The notes beneath the pieces are model-generated. The model was not told the DNA's origin. It did no database searches and saw nothing but the letters and a program-made list of their open reading frames with translations. Shown here one piece after another: positions 9,485 through 18,153 of a DNA stretch of 61,733 nucleotides (position 1 is the stretch's first letter; the number at the start of each line of letters is the position of its first letter). A program made the position numbers and the translations under genes. This stretch comes from Bacteroidota bacterium (lineage in GTDB: Bacteria > Bacteroidota > Ignavibacteria > Kapaibacteriales > NICIL-2), in the NCBI GenBank assembly GCA_019695345.1, contig JAIBAE010000018.1, forward strand, positions 1 through 61,733, written 5' to 3'.

Positions 9485-11194
9485 TTAGTTGGATTCGTGT
9501 TTATTAAGAACTATCTTCACAAGTTTTAATGCATCGTTTTCGTTATCCTCGAAGAATTTTTGTATACGGCTTCTCATTTCATCGTACATCATCTGGTCTT
9601 CGCTTAACTCACTTTGTGTATTGGCATCCAAACGTGCACGTGCTTTAGCAAGCAATTCATCGCGGTTGATAGTTGTTTTTTCTTCTAATTGTAAATTGTT
9701 GGTTCCTGCAGGTAACAACTGTCCGTCCGGACCAATAGCCATTCCACCGGTTAGTTTGTTAAGCGAGTTAGCTAATGCAATCTGATACGGAGATTCCTCA
9801 ATTTTTGGTTGTGGCGGTGCAAGTATTTCTTCGATTTTCCGGCGAACCTGACTCGATGCAAACAATTTGCGAATCATCCATACTGCAAGAATCATTGCAA
9901 CAAGAATTAACACTTTTTCTGCAATTTCGTTTGGTGTCATGTTTAAGCTAAACTTATCATCGGCTAATTCATCGGCTTGATTACCTGTATCAAACTGCAT
10001 GTTAACCACACTTACCTGGTCGTTACGTTGTGGGTCGAACCCAACAGTATTGCGTACTATTTGTGTAAGCTTTTGCATTTCCTCGTTGGAGCGAGGTGTG
10101 TATTCTATTTGTTGTTTGCCATCTTTATCTATCACTTTACTAGTTCCGTTAACCAGCACAGATACAGATAAACGCTTAATGGCACCTACATTTCCAATAA
10201 AGTGTTCAACTGTTTTTGAGTTTAGATAATTGGTTGAAATCTTATTGGCATTAGTTTCGGAGTTAACGGAAGGATACTCTAAAGAATCTTGTGATTTTTT
10301 ATTCTCTGCTATTTTTGATTCACTTAATACTACTTGTCCGTCGGGGTCGTAGTTTTCTTTGGTTCGCTCTAATTGTGAGAAATCTAAATCGGAGTTTACG
10401 CGAACAACAGCATTACCTGCACCAAGCACGCCATCTAATTGCGATTGCACTTTGCTTATCAAGTATTGGTCAACCTTTTCTTGTTGTTCATATTGTGTTG
10501 CGCTCATTCCTGCAAGCGACGATTTATCTTTCTTCAACTCGCTTAACATTCTCCCGCGTTGGTCTACAATTGTTACATCGTTAGGCGATAGTCCTTCAAC
10601 GCTATATGCAACTAAGTTCTGAATACCTTCAATGTTTAGCTTATCTAAGCTACGTCCGTTTTTTAAGTGGATATGAACAGCTGCGGTTGGTTTCTTTTGG
10701 TCTTTTTCGAATAAAGTTTTTTCGGGTGTAACAATCATCACGCGCACTTTGGCAATTTCATCAAAAGCAGCAATTGTTTTTTGCAACTCGCCTTCGGTAG
10801 CACGTTTAAGGTTAAGCTTGGTAACGGCATCACTCATACCAAGATTTGTTTTATCAAATATCTCGTAGCCAACGGTGCTGTTAGCAGGGATGCCATCTTT
10901 AGCTAAGTTAATGCGTGTTTCGTGAACTTTATCGGATGGAACTAATATGGTATTACCGTTTTGTGATAACTCATACTGAATGTTCTGTTCTTTCAGTTTC
11001 TCTATTATCGTTGCTGCATCTTTTTGTTCTACGTCGCTGTATAACACCGACATTGGTGTTTTAGAGCCAGTCATAAATAGTAAAACAATTCCGGCTAACG
11101 CAGCAGTAACAGCAATGCCTACAGTTACTTTCTGTATGGTGCTGAACTTACTAAACAGAGTTTTAGCTTGGTCTAAAATTGGTAATGATGCCAT
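9485..11194 (-). CDS. fliF: Flagellar MS-ring protein FliF
   Basis: 569 residues with the FliF layout: an N-terminal transmembrane helix (~23-43), a YscJ/FliF ring-building domain with SVLYSDVEQKDAATIIEKL and IPANSTVGYEIFDK, a periplasmic loop, a second transmembrane helix (~426-444) and a C-terminal cytoplasmic tail that binds FliG (DNENDALKLVKIVLNK). FliF forms the MS-ring in the inner membrane and nucleates assembly. An 88-bp gap before it contains a well-spaced sigma-54-type promoter, so fliF-fliI may form a separate transcription unit. GGGGATAAGG before the ATG serves as ribosome site. Confidence 0.97.
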   Translation of the reverse strand: MASLPILDQAKTLFSKFSTIQKVTVGIAVTAALAGIVLLFMTGSKTPMSVLYSDVEQKDAATIIEKLKEQNIQYELSQNGNTILVPSDKVHETRINLAKDGIPANSTVGYEIFDKTNLGMSDAVTKLNLKRATEGELQKTIAAFDEIAKVRVMIVTPEKTLFEKDQKKPTAAVHIHLKNGRSLDKLNIEGIQNLVAYSVEGLSPNDVTIVDQRGRMLSELKKDKSSLAGMSATQYEQQEKVDQYLISKVQSQLDGVLGAGNAVVRVNSDLDFSQLERTKENYDPDGQVVLSESKIAENKKSQDSLEYPSVNSETNANKISTNYLNSKTVEHFIGNVGAIKRLSVSVLVNGTSKVIDKDGKQQIEYTPRSNEEMQKLTQIVRNTVGFDPQRNDQVSVVNMQFDTGNQADELADDKFSLNMTPNEIAEKVLILVAMILAVWMIRKLFASSQVRRKIEEILAPPQPKIEESPYQIALANSLNKLTGGMAIGPDGQLLPAGTNNLQLEEKTTINRDELLAKARARLDANTQSELSEDQMMYDEMRSRIQKFFEDNENDALKLVKIVLNKHESN

Positions 11195-11231
11195 GTGTAT
11201 TCCTTATCCCCATAAGTAATAGTTTATCTAA

Positions 11232-11247
11232 AGCAGTTATCATGCCA
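11232..11247 (-). promoter_or_regulatory. Candidate sigma-54 promoter upstream of fliF
   Basis: On the minus strand the sequence is TGGCATGATAACTGCT. It has GG and GC exactly ten bases apart, as needed for the -24/-12 elements (consensus TGGCACG-N4-TTGCA), and lies about 38 nt before the fliF ATG. A predicted start would fall ~12 nt downstream, leaving a short leader. A second such site lies before flgB. Confidence 0.5.
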
Positions 11248-11282
11248 CACAGTGCGTTTTACACGGGTAGCGTACAAAACAA

Positions 11283-11612
11283 TTACACTTGAATTCTAAT
11301 TGCTTCTTTGTATAAATCCAATCCCTTGTTTCTCAGCTCCATTAACAACTGAAAACTCGTTTTAGCTTTCTCAGCCGAAATCATTACATCGTGCATATCA
11401 ACTGCTTCGCCTTTAATGAACTTCTCGCTAAGCGATGCACTCTGTTTTTGCATCTGGTTTACATCCTGAATGTAATTATCTAATGTATCTGAAAACGAAA
11501 CAGTACTTTCCGAACCGCTCTCCTGTTGGGCAAACGGTTTCTGCATGTTGTTACCAATACCTGTAGGTAGTTGGAACTGATTACTGTTTTGTAGTATGTC
11601 TGCAATATTCAT
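11283..11612 (-). CDS. fliE: Flagellar hook-basal body protein FliE
   Basis: 109 residues, the usual size. The N-terminal half is variable; the C-terminal half carries the FliE signature SFSDTLDNYIQDVNQMQKQS and VDMHDVMISAEKAKTSFQLL, ending in LDLYKEAIRIQV, matching the 'Y.eI..mqv' end of the family. FliE connects the MS-ring to the proximal rod in the periplasm. It sits between a small uncharacterised gene and fliF, in the standard flgB-flgC-fliE-fliF order. Confidence 0.95.
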   Translation of the reverse strand: MNIADILQNSNQFQLPTGIGNNMQKPFAQQESGSESTVSFSDTLDNYIQDVNQMQKQSASLSEKFIKGEAVDMHDVMISAEKAKTSFQLLMELRNKGLDLYKEAIRIQV

Positions 11613-11634
11613 AGTGAATACCTGTATAATAGTG

Positions 11635-11862
11635 TTACCCTACTTTATCGAATAATGTACCTTTTGGTGCATACGATTCCGTTGTTCTGCCGTTACGTGT
11701 AAACACCTGATGCGAATCAAATTGCTTAGTGTGTTTACTATTCTCATTCAATTTGTTTTGTTCTGCTTCCTTTTGTTGCTGCTGTTGTTGGGCTGCTCTG
11801 TTATTCGTATTCCTTATTACCCTATCTGCCTGAATGTATGCCTGAACGCCATGAATATTCAT
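11635..11862 (-). CDS. Small uncharacterised protein in the flagellar operon (75 aa)
   Basis: Begins MNIHGVQAYIQADRVIRNT, then a Gln-run (seven Q, ~residues 25-31), a charged helix and a C-terminal PKGTLFDKVG. AAGGGAAG precedes the ATG by 4 nt, and the gene lies 19 nt after flgC and 22 nt before fliE, so it is very likely translated. No signal peptide or membrane segment is visible. I do not recognise the family. The N-terminus resembles the start of secreted rod or anti-sigma (FlgM-like) proteins only in a general way; a lineage-specific rod-assembly or export-control factor is one possibility. Confidence 0.6.
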   Translation of the reverse strand: MNIHGVQAYIQADRVIRNTNNRAAQQQQQQKEAEQNKLNENSKHTKQFDSHQVFTRNGRTTESYAPKGTLFDKVG

Positions 11863-11881
11863 ACTCTTCCCTTAACAGTTA

Positions 11882-12364
11882 TTAAACATCCAAAGAATCT
11901 TTTGCCATGTTTTTTGCCGCACTAACAACACCAGTGTTTGCTTCAAACCCGCGTTGTGCCGAAATCATATCAACCATTTCTGTAACAATGTTCACGTTTG
12001 GCATCTCCACATATCCTTCTTTGTTTGCATCGGGGTGTGTGGGGTCGTATATCAAACGCGGAGGTGTATTATCTTTAGCAACATTCATTGATAATGTTTG
12101 ATTATCAGGTTGTACGTACCCTGCACCTGTGGGGTCAAAGTGACCAAACTCCGATTTACTTAAAGGCAGTGTTTGTTCCATCACATCATCAAACTGAGTT
12201 TTCTTTGTACCACGAACAACTACAATCTCTCTGCGGTACACTTCGCCTTTGTCGTCGCGGGTGGTGTTGGCATTTGCAATATTCTTAGCAACAGCACTCA
12301 GGCGTTGGCGTTGAACGCTAAGACCCTGACTGCTAAAAGAAAACGATGAAAAGATATTTTCCAT
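11882..12364 (-). CDS. flgC: Flagellar proximal rod protein FlgC
   Basis: 160 residues. The N-terminus has the rod/hook motif with AVAKNIANANT; the middle has the conserved FDPTGAGYVQPDN-like segment; the C-terminus PNVNIVTEMVDMISAQRGFE is the FlgC/FlgG terminal signature. FlgC is a proximal rod subunit assembled in the periplasm. AGGAACACC before the ATG is a suitable ribosome site. It follows flgB by 21 nt. Confidence 0.96.
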   Translation of the reverse strand: MENIFSSFSFSSQGLSVQRQRLSAVAKNIANANTTRDDKGEVYRREIVVVRGTKKTQFDDVMEQTLPLSKSEFGHFDPTGAGYVQPDNQTLSMNVAKDNTPPRLIYDPTHPDANKEGYVEMPNVNIVTEMVDMISAQRGFEANTGVVSAAKNMAKDSLDV

Positions 12365-12385
12365 GTGGTGTTCCTAAAATGATAA

Positions 12386-12808
12386 TTATGCAGAAGTACC
12401 ACGAATTGCCGATTGCAATCCGCTAAAGTATCGTTGAGTTAATCTGGAAGCTAATCGGAACCGGATTTGATTCTGAGCCAACTCGCTCATTTCGCGGTCA
12501 ATGTTCACGTGCGATTCCCCTGCAAAGTAAATTTCCGGTTTTGGAATTGGCGCATCCTCGCGTTCACCTTTTACATCACCGGCAGGACGCGGACCTATGT
12601 ACGTATGTCCATCGGCTGCACGGGCGCCTTGTAACATATTCTCCGATTCCTGGAATTCTTCTTCAAACCGAACACGTTCCGGGCGGTATCCCGGGCTTGT
12701 AGCATTTGCTATGTTCTTTGCAATTGTACGCTGCCGTAATGCATACGTATCTAACGCACGCGAATACAACGGCATATTACCCATAAATAGGTGGTCATTA
12801 ACTTCCAT
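12386..12808 (-). CDS. flgB: Flagellar proximal rod protein FlgB
   Basis: 141 residues from the chosen start. It opens MEVNDHLFMGNMPLYSRALD and has the rod motif TIAKNIANATSPGYR at ~30-45; the C-terminus VNIDREMSELAQNQIRFRLA is the FlgB signature. The frame stays open upstream to an ATG at 12874, but that extension matches no FlgB N-terminus and overlaps a sigma-54-like promoter (12858-12873), so 12808 is preferred. GGAAGG lies 12 nt ahead, slightly far. FlgB is the first gene of the operon and the first rod subunit to assemble on FliE. Confidence 0.93.
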   Translation of the reverse strand: MEVNDHLFMGNMPLYSRALDTYALRQRTIAKNIANATSPGYRPERVRFEEEFQESENMLQGARAADGHTYIGPRPAGDVKGEREDAPIPKPEIYFAGESHVNIDREMSELAQNQIRFRLASRLTQRYFSGLQSAIRGTSA

Positions 12809-12857
12809 GATGACACGTGTCCTTCCGTGTGACGAAAAATATTTTTTCTTCATAACC

Positions 12858-12873
12858 CTCAAGTTTTGTGCCA
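12858..12873 (-). promoter_or_regulatory. Candidate sigma-54 promoter of the flagellar operon
   Basis: The minus strand reads TGGCACAAAACTTGAG: a perfect TGGCAC -24 element and TTG at the right spacing for -12, with GA in place of the usual GC. It ends ~50 nt before the flgB ATG at 12808. The missing C weakens it, but the location before the first flagellar gene, plus a second site before fliF, supports it. Confidence 0.45.
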
Positions 12874-12950
12874 CCGTGCCGAATAGGGAGAGTCTTTTAG
12901 GCGTTTTCCCTGAAAAATCAATATGTTACTTGGTAAAAATTATGGTTCCC

Positions 12951-13016
12951 CTCCACTGCCGAAACGAACCATTCTGCGCCGTCACTCGGGCGGAGCCACC
13001 CGTTTCAGCGTCGCAG
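12951..13016. repeat. A-type repeat end, copy A3
   Basis: CCACTGCCGAAACGAACC followed by a GC-rich block ending TTTCAGCGTCGCAG. Only one end is recognisable. It lies ~80-140 bp upstream of the flgB promoter, in the otherwise featureless gap 12874-13200. Confidence 0.5.
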
Positions 13017-13200
13017 ATTATACGATTATTCTCACAGATGTACTATATGGCAAAGGGTATTTATGTTTTTAAAAGGTGGTTACGTAACATCATGTAGTAT
13101 CTGTATCACGGCTCGTAAATCTACAGGAGTTTACTATCGGAGCGACTATTGATTTGTGAAAATTCGTGCTATTCGTGGTTACAGTATTCAAAAAGAGGCA

Positions 13201-13283
13201 TTGCTAATACACACCGTTCCTTCCGGCAGATGGCGGGTTTGTGTTAAGAGAGACTCGGAGCCGTCAGGCGTTAGCAAAAACTA
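13201..13283. repeat. B-type element, copy C1, overlapping a stop codon
   Basis: The element runs from TTGCTAATACACACCG to GGCGTTAGCAA (13201-13277), with AAA and the CTA (TAG stop) of the flanking minus-strand gene following. Bases 13217-13283 match 21446-21512 with a single mismatch in 67. Its right end, CGGAGCCGTCAGGCGTTAGC, is a variant of the B-type terminal box. Confidence 0.75.
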
Positions 13284-14456
13284 TTTACAAAACAAAACCA
13301 CCGAATTTGAGGGATGCTCTACTATAACATACAAACCTTGTGGAAATTGCTGCATAGCAAACATTTGAGATTTGCAGTTTTCTACAAGCAGTTCTCCTAC
13401 AATATTGTATAAACTAAAGCTACTTCCTTCGGTAGAGAAATGAAGATGCAAAGCATCATTGCTTGAATTGTACACTGTATTAAAACTTTGTTTGAGCTCT
13501 TGTGCCACATCTGTAGTTTGTTCCGTTCCGCCACGAACACACAACACATTATACATCGATGTTTTGGCAACATGTGTTGTCAACCCAGTATTTGTATCCC
13601 AGTACCACGCTTGTACTGTTTGATTTGGCAGCGATGTTGATGACCACAATTTTGTAATACCAATATTTGGGAATACACTCTTATCTACTGCCGGCGAAAA
13701 ATCAGTAAGGCTGTGTAAAGAATACAATTCCTTTATGTTGGGTAAACGCCAATCTGTTTTTCCTGCAACGGTTTGTTTCTCTGCGTAGCTAAGTGCTTCT
13801 TCCCAATTCATAGCAGAAGCGGATGGTTGTGTTTGCCATGTTAGATTAGTAAGTGAATCAAACACAGTGCCATCACCCAGAACAACAAAGCGTTGCTGAA
13901 CTATAGTTGGTGGTTCAACATCCCGCACAGCACGCACATGAATCTTTTTAGTGCCGCCCGCACTCAGTGCTTCGCTCTTGGGATGATTGCCAACGCCGCC
14001 GCCGGCATTTGTTACCCACACACGCGATGCATCATTAATCTGTTTTATTCCACTCCACCAATATTCCGCGCCGGTTTTGCTAAACACCGTTGCATCCAAG
14101 GGTGGGTTACTATTCTGGTGATTAAACAGATTAAACAACTCGTGTGGAGTTGGCATACGCCAATCTCTAAAACCGCCTAGCAAAAGTGTATCGCAAAACA
14201 TTTGTGCTTTTTCAAAAGTCATCTCACCGCCATCGGTTGCCTGCCACATTAAACCCGTAACAGTATCAATAGCCGTCCCGTTATTATTCTTAACAATAAA
14301 GAGCGGGTTAATAGTATAATCATTATCCTCGCCAAATGTATCGGTGTAACTTTTTGTTTGCCCTGTATCCGGCAAACGCTTCATGGTTTTTACTATTGGT
14401 TGTGCGCTTGCACAAACCGCACACAATACAATCACGCTATATAGTATACTCTTCAT
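13281..14456 (-). CDS. Exported protein with two DUF1566 (Lcl C-terminal-like) domains
   Basis: About 391 residues from ATG 14456; an in-frame ATG at 14513 would add a non-hydrophobic stretch, and only the 14456 start gives a clean signal peptide (MKSILYSVIVLCAVCASAQ). Two DUF1566 domains follow: TGLMWQ...W.A..FCDTLLLGGFRDWRMPT and LTWQ...W.EAL.YAE...GKTDWRLPN, each ending in a VRAVR/LCVRGG strand. These are carbohydrate-binding-like C-type-lectin-related folds of surface proteins. The C-terminal ~75 residues (FSLYNIVGELL...FPQGLYVIV) look like a T9SS sorting domain. The TAG stop is the edge of repeat copy C1, so the final residues may have changed by insertion (inference). Confidence 0.8.
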   Translation of the reverse strand: MKSILYSVIVLCAVCASAQPIVKTMKRLPDTGQTKSYTDTFGEDNDYTINPLFIVKNNNGTAIDTVTGLMWQATDGGEMTFEKAQMFCDTLLLGGFRDWRMPTPHELFNLFNHQNSNPPLDATVFSKTGAEYWWSGIKQINDASRVWVTNAGGGVGNHPKSEALSAGGTKKIHVRAVRDVEPPTIVQQRFVVLGDGTVFDSLTNLTWQTQPSASAMNWEEALSYAEKQTVAGKTDWRLPNIKELYSLHSLTDFSPAVDKSVFPNIGITKLWSSTSLPNQTVQAWYWDTNTGLTTHVAKTSMYNVLCVRGGTEQTTDVAQELKQSFNTVYNSSNDALHLHFSTEGSSFSLYNIVGELLVENCKSQMFAMQQFPQGLYVIVEHPSNSVVLFCK

Positions 14457-14473
14457 AGATACATAATATTTTG

Positions 14474-14493
14474 TTGCTACCGCAGACGGCACC
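14474..14493. repeat. B-type terminal box, copy B3
   Basis: TTGCTACCGCAGACGGCACC, 17 nt upstream of the ATG at 14456. No partner end is clear before the next stop codon at 14548. Confidence 0.55.
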
Positions 14494-14547
14494 ATAACTC
14501 TGCTTTCAAACATTCCTCACTTTGCCGAAAGGTTCCTCCTCAACATC

Positions 14548-16266
14548 CTATCGTTCAACTACAATAGAACCCTGTTGTACGTTATTACGCGCTGTGCGAA
14601 GTGTATAGAAATACACACCGTTTGCTACATCACTTCCAAAACCGTTTTTACCATCCCACACAATCTGATAACTTCCTTGCTGTAATGTGTTGGCATCCAT
14701 TAACTGCCTTACAAGCGCACCATTTGCATCGTACACAGTTAGCGAAAGGGTTTCTTGTTCTTCAACAGTAAATGCAATGGTGGTTTTGTTCTGAAATGGA
14801 TTTGGATATACCCACTCATCGGTATAGTTACTGTTCCATACTATGGGCACGCCCGTTGAAAGAGAATCGTAACAGTTCTTTACGCCAATAAAGTACGAAG
14901 CAGACACATCTCCATTTTTACGCGATGCCGTTTCGTTTTTAGGATTGTACGCACGAACATAATCTACACGAACACCATCGGGTGATACATTCACACGCAA
15001 ATGACCAGAGTTAGGAAGAATCAGCCCTTCGTGGTACCCATAATCATCTGCTTGCCCTGCATTCTGAAAGTTGGGATGACTTGGCTGCGGAGTTTCCTGA
15101 TATATCAAACAGTTCTTTTCTTGTTTGCCAAAGAAGTGATCGTGTCCGTGAAAGAATATAGTAACCCGATGCTCTGTAAGTAAATCTTTGATTGGCTTGT
15201 ACCAACCCGGACGGTTCTTTTCCCAACCACGAGTGCCATCAAGGTTGTTGCCGCCCCATTCGTACAGGTTTGCATATTCAGTTCCTCCGCGCCCATCGGG
15301 GTCGCCACCAATTAATTGATGTGAGAACACAAACTTGAACTTTGCTGTACTTTTTTCTAACGTAGATTTTAACCAATCATATTGCGCTTTGCCAAGAGTC
15401 CAGCGCCATCCATTCAGCGAATCGGGTTTTGGTTTGGTGTACCAATATGGGTCGAGTGCAATAAACAAGGCATCACCCCACGTAAAGGCATAGTAGTTTT
15501 CGCGTTTGCCAACAAATTGGTTATCGGTTTCATCGCCTGTGTAAAAGGAATTCGGTACCGGATTAGCAAAGTATTTCTTTCTATCGGTTACATTCCAGAT
15601 AGCAACGTTTTCTGCCGAATTGTTCAGCGTCCATCCTGCTTCGCCTTCGTGATTTCCCAATACCAAATACAATGGCATTGAGTGACACACTAACGCGTAA
15701 TACGAACGCATGAATTCCGTACGCTTGGTAATGGTATCGTGTGTAATCTTCCCTGATGAATTTTTTAGCTTATCAGACATGACAACATCGCCGAGGTCAA
15801 TCATAAAATCAGGTTTATCGTTCAGCTGATTCTTCAAACAATTTACATACACCAAGGTATCGCTTTGGTTATCCATGTGCGGGTCTGCTTGAACAACAAA
15901 GGTAAACGCCTCACCCGCAGGACGTTGTGTATGGAATGAATATTCATTTCGTATAGTTGAGTCTGTGCTTCCTTGTTTACGGTAACATACGCTGTAAAAG
16001 TATTGTGTGTTTGCCTCTACACCGCTAATAAGAACTTGTGCCGGCTGTTGCGCAGATATACTTTGCCATTGCGTTTGTTTGTTAAGCGTTCCACTCTTTT
16101 TACCATACAGCGCGCACACTTCAACAATGCTATCAAACAACAATGTAATGGTTGCACTGTTATCGGTAACGCGGCTAACAATTTCGCTGTGAGTTACTTT
16201 TTGTGCAACCATCGAAACACTGATTGCAATACATAGAATACTATATATAACTACTTTCATTCTCAT
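14548..16266 (-). CDS. Purple-acid-phosphatase-like metallophosphoesterase, T9SS cargo (paralogue 1)
   Basis: 572 residues. A signal peptide (to ~residue 21) is followed by a fibronectin-like N-domain of purple acid phosphatases (~25-115) and a calcineurin-type catalytic domain. Metal-binding motifs are visible in order: ADPHMD (DxH), DLGDVV (GDxx), LGNHEG (GNH), FSHQL, and HGHDHF (GHxH). The C-terminal ~85 residues start VYPNPFQNKT and contain the FlgD-like WDGKNGFGSDVANGVYFYTL strand of T9SS sorting domains. It should hydrolyse phosphate esters outside the cell or at the surface; substrate unknown. It is a tandem paralogue of the next upstream gene, suggesting duplication and divergence. 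Confidence 0.88.
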   Translation of the reverse strand: MRMKVVIYSILCIAISVSMVAQKVTHSEIVSRVTDNSATITLLFDSIVEVCALYGKKSGTLNKQTQWQSISAQQPAQVLISGVEANTQYFYSVCYRKQGSTDSTIRNEYSFHTQRPAGEAFTFVVQADPHMDNQSDTLVYVNCLKNQLNDKPDFMIDLGDVVMSDKLKNSSGKITHDTITKRTEFMRSYYALVCHSMPLYLVLGNHEGEAGWTLNNSAENVAIWNVTDRKKYFANPVPNSFYTGDETDNQFVGKRENYYAFTWGDALFIALDPYWYTKPKPDSLNGWRWTLGKAQYDWLKSTLEKSTAKFKFVFSHQLIGGDPDGRGGTEYANLYEWGGNNLDGTRGWEKNRPGWYKPIKDLLTEHRVTIFFHGHDHFFGKQEKNCLIYQETPQPSHPNFQNAGQADDYGYHEGLILPNSGHLRVNVSPDGVRVDYVRAYNPKNETASRKNGDVSASYFIGVKNCYDSLSTGVPIVWNSNYTDEWVYPNPFQNKTTIAFTVEEQETLSLTVYDANGALVRQLMDANTLQQGSYQIVWDGKNGFGSDVANGVYFYTLRTARNNVQQGSIVVER

Positions 16267-16360
16267 GTTTGATTATTCTTTAAAACTATTTCTACACGAT
16301 AAACATTTTCTCTTGCTGGAGCAACTCTCCGGCATAATGAGCTTGTTGCGTTGTTGTGTT

Positions 16361-16391
16361 GCGGTGCCGTCTGCGATAGCAACAACAACTA
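16361..16391. repeat. B-type terminal box, copy B4, next to a stop codon
   Basis: On the minus strand, the TAG stop of the gene above is followed by TTGTTG and TTGCTATCGCAGACGGCACC. Together with B5 at 18054 it brackets this gene in inverted orientation. Confidence 0.65.
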
Positions 16392-18041
16392 ATACACTGC
16401 TACCATTCGTGCGCAATGTGTATTGTACTGCTGTGGCAACCTAACTGCATACACTCCATGTGCAAGAGCCGATGCATCAATGGTACACGACGTATTACCC
16501 GCTTCCAGCGGTTGTGTTGCAACCAAGTTCCCATTTATATCAAACAGCTGAACCCAACGCGATGACTGCTCGGTGCTGAAGGTAGTTACAGAAATTTGGT
16601 TGGTAACGGGATTATACTGCGCCGTGAGTTCGTTATTTGTTTGAAGCTCTTGCGTTGCAACAGAGGTAGTTTTTGTTACGGTGTACGAGTGTCCAATCTC
16701 TCTGTTTTTATGCGTACCACCTACGGTATCTTTAGGCAAATAGGCACGTACAAAATCAACCGTAACACCGCTTGGAGCAACGGTTACACGCAGATGCCCA
16801 GTGCCATCGCGCGTTATATCTGTATAGGCATCGGCGTTTGCAAGCATACCTATTTCATACGTAGAATCCGCAGCCATGGGCGTTTCCTGATACACAACGC
16901 CATCAAGCTCTTCCTTTGCATATAAGTGGTCGTGACCTTGAAAGAAAATATTTACGCCGTGCTTAACAAAAAGCTGATGTATTGGCATTTCCCAACCCGG
17001 ACGGAACTTATCAAACTCCCATGTATTTTTGTTTGCTGTGTATCCACCCCACTCGCAACCTTTTGCTGTTGAAACACCACCACGTCCTTGACCGCGGGTG
17101 TGGTGCGCAAACACAAACTTGTACTTTGCTTTACTATTTTCAAGCGTAGATTTAAACCAATCGTACTGAGGTTTGCCAAGTGTCCAATCCCAATTTTGCG
17201 GCTTCTCATTTACATCGCAATGGCGGTACACATCAAGCACAACAAACAATGCATCGCCCCATGTAAAGGCGTAATAGTTTTCGGGTAAATCCATTCCGTT
17301 ACCTTCTTTGGTTGTATTGCCCGAATAAAACTCATTTGGAAATGGATTAGGATAGTAATACTTGCGCCACAAAGTACCGTACACGGCAATGTTGTTTGGT
17401 GGATTCTGCTTTAAATAAAAACCATTTTCACCTTCGTGATTTCCCAAGCAAAACAAGAATGGAACGGAGTGGCACAACTCGCCCAGATACTGCAAGTAAT
17501 CTTTGTGCAACTCATCCATATCTTGGCTGGTAGTTGTAGTAGGTGTGTGGTCATCACCAAAGGTATCGCCCAACGAAAACATAAAATCGGGGTTATCTTT
17601 TGCCTGATTTTCCAGACACACTTTATACATACTTCGCACACCTTTTTTATCGTACAAATGTTCGTCCGCTTCTACGGTAAATGTAAAGGTAGAACCTTGT
17701 GTTCGTTGTGTGTGGAAGGTGTATTCAGGAGTTGATTCAAAGCTACTTGCACCTGTTCCCTTGTAACGCAAACGATAGTAGTACCGCGTATTGGCTTGCA
17801 ACGGTGCAATTTCAATTTCATCTGGCACATTTGCTTTCCCTTTAATAGAAGATGTAGAAGAAGTGTACACACCACGCTCGGTTCCGTACTCAACATACAT
17901 CTCCATATTCTGGTTAAACAGCACACTCGCCGTTACCGATTTATCAGTCGGTCTACCTAAAATTACCGACTTAGTTTGTGCCGCCAGAATCACGGGCGCA
18001 AGTAAAAGCAAAAGAATATATCTCATTTTACATCTCGTCAT
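16389..18041 (-). CDS. Purple-acid-phosphatase-like metallophosphoesterase, T9SS cargo (paralogue 2)
   Basis: 550 residues, similar throughout to the gene at 14548-16266. The signal peptide is MRYILLLLLAPVILAAQ; M6 of the annotated frame (18026) is an alternative start, but AGGAAA sits properly before 18041. Catalytic motifs: EADEHLYD, SLGDTFGD, LGNHEGE, FAHHTRG, QGHDHLYAK. All metal ligands are present, so an active phosphoesterase is expected. The C-terminal ~80 residues (WVQLFDINGNLV...LAHGVYAVRL) form a T9SS-type sorting domain but lack the usual YPNP start. B-type repeat boxes lie immediately outside both ends of the gene, unusual for a plain tandem duplicate. Confidence 0.87.
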   Translation of the reverse strand: MTRCKMRYILLLLLAPVILAAQTKSVILGRPTDKSVTASVLFNQNMEMYVEYGTERGVYTSSTSSIKGKANVPDEIEIAPLQANTRYYYRLRYKGTGASSFESTPEYTFHTQRTQGSTFTFTVEADEHLYDKKGVRSMYKVCLENQAKDNPDFMFSLGDTFGDDHTPTTTTSQDMDELHKDYLQYLGELCHSVPFLFCLGNHEGENGFYLKQNPPNNIAVYGTLWRKYYYPNPFPNEFYSGNTTKEGNGMDLPENYYAFTWGDALFVVLDVYRHCDVNEKPQNWDWTLGKPQYDWFKSTLENSKAKYKFVFAHHTRGQGRGGVSTAKGCEWGGYTANKNTWEFDKFRPGWEMPIHQLFVKHGVNIFFQGHDHLYAKEELDGVVYQETPMAADSTYEIGMLANADAYTDITRDGTGHLRVTVAPSGVTVDFVRAYLPKDTVGGTHKNREIGHSYTVTKTTSVATQELQTNNELTAQYNPVTNQISVTTFSTEQSSRWVQLFDINGNLVATQPLEAGNTSCTIDASALAHGVYAVRLPQQYNTHCARMVAVY

Positions 18042-18053
18042 AATATTTCCTAT

Positions 18054-18124
18054 TTGTTGTTGCTATCGCAGACGGCAAATAACCGCACTGTACATCCTAA
18101 CCTTACTATGCCGAACAGTTCGGC
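18054..18124. repeat. B-type repeat, copy B5, with short palindrome
   Basis: TTGTTGTTGCTATCGCAGAC starts 13 nt before the ATG at 18041. At 18110-18124 is a perfect GCCGAAC-A-GTTCGGC palindrome. The stretch fills most of the gap between two minus-strand genes. Confidence 0.55.
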
Positions 18125-18153
18125 ACACACACCACATCCTTATCGTAGATTGA

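Noticed and set aside
12809..12874. Upstream start for flgB
   Set aside because: The extension has no counterpart in FlgB proteins and overlaps the candidate sigma-54 promoter.
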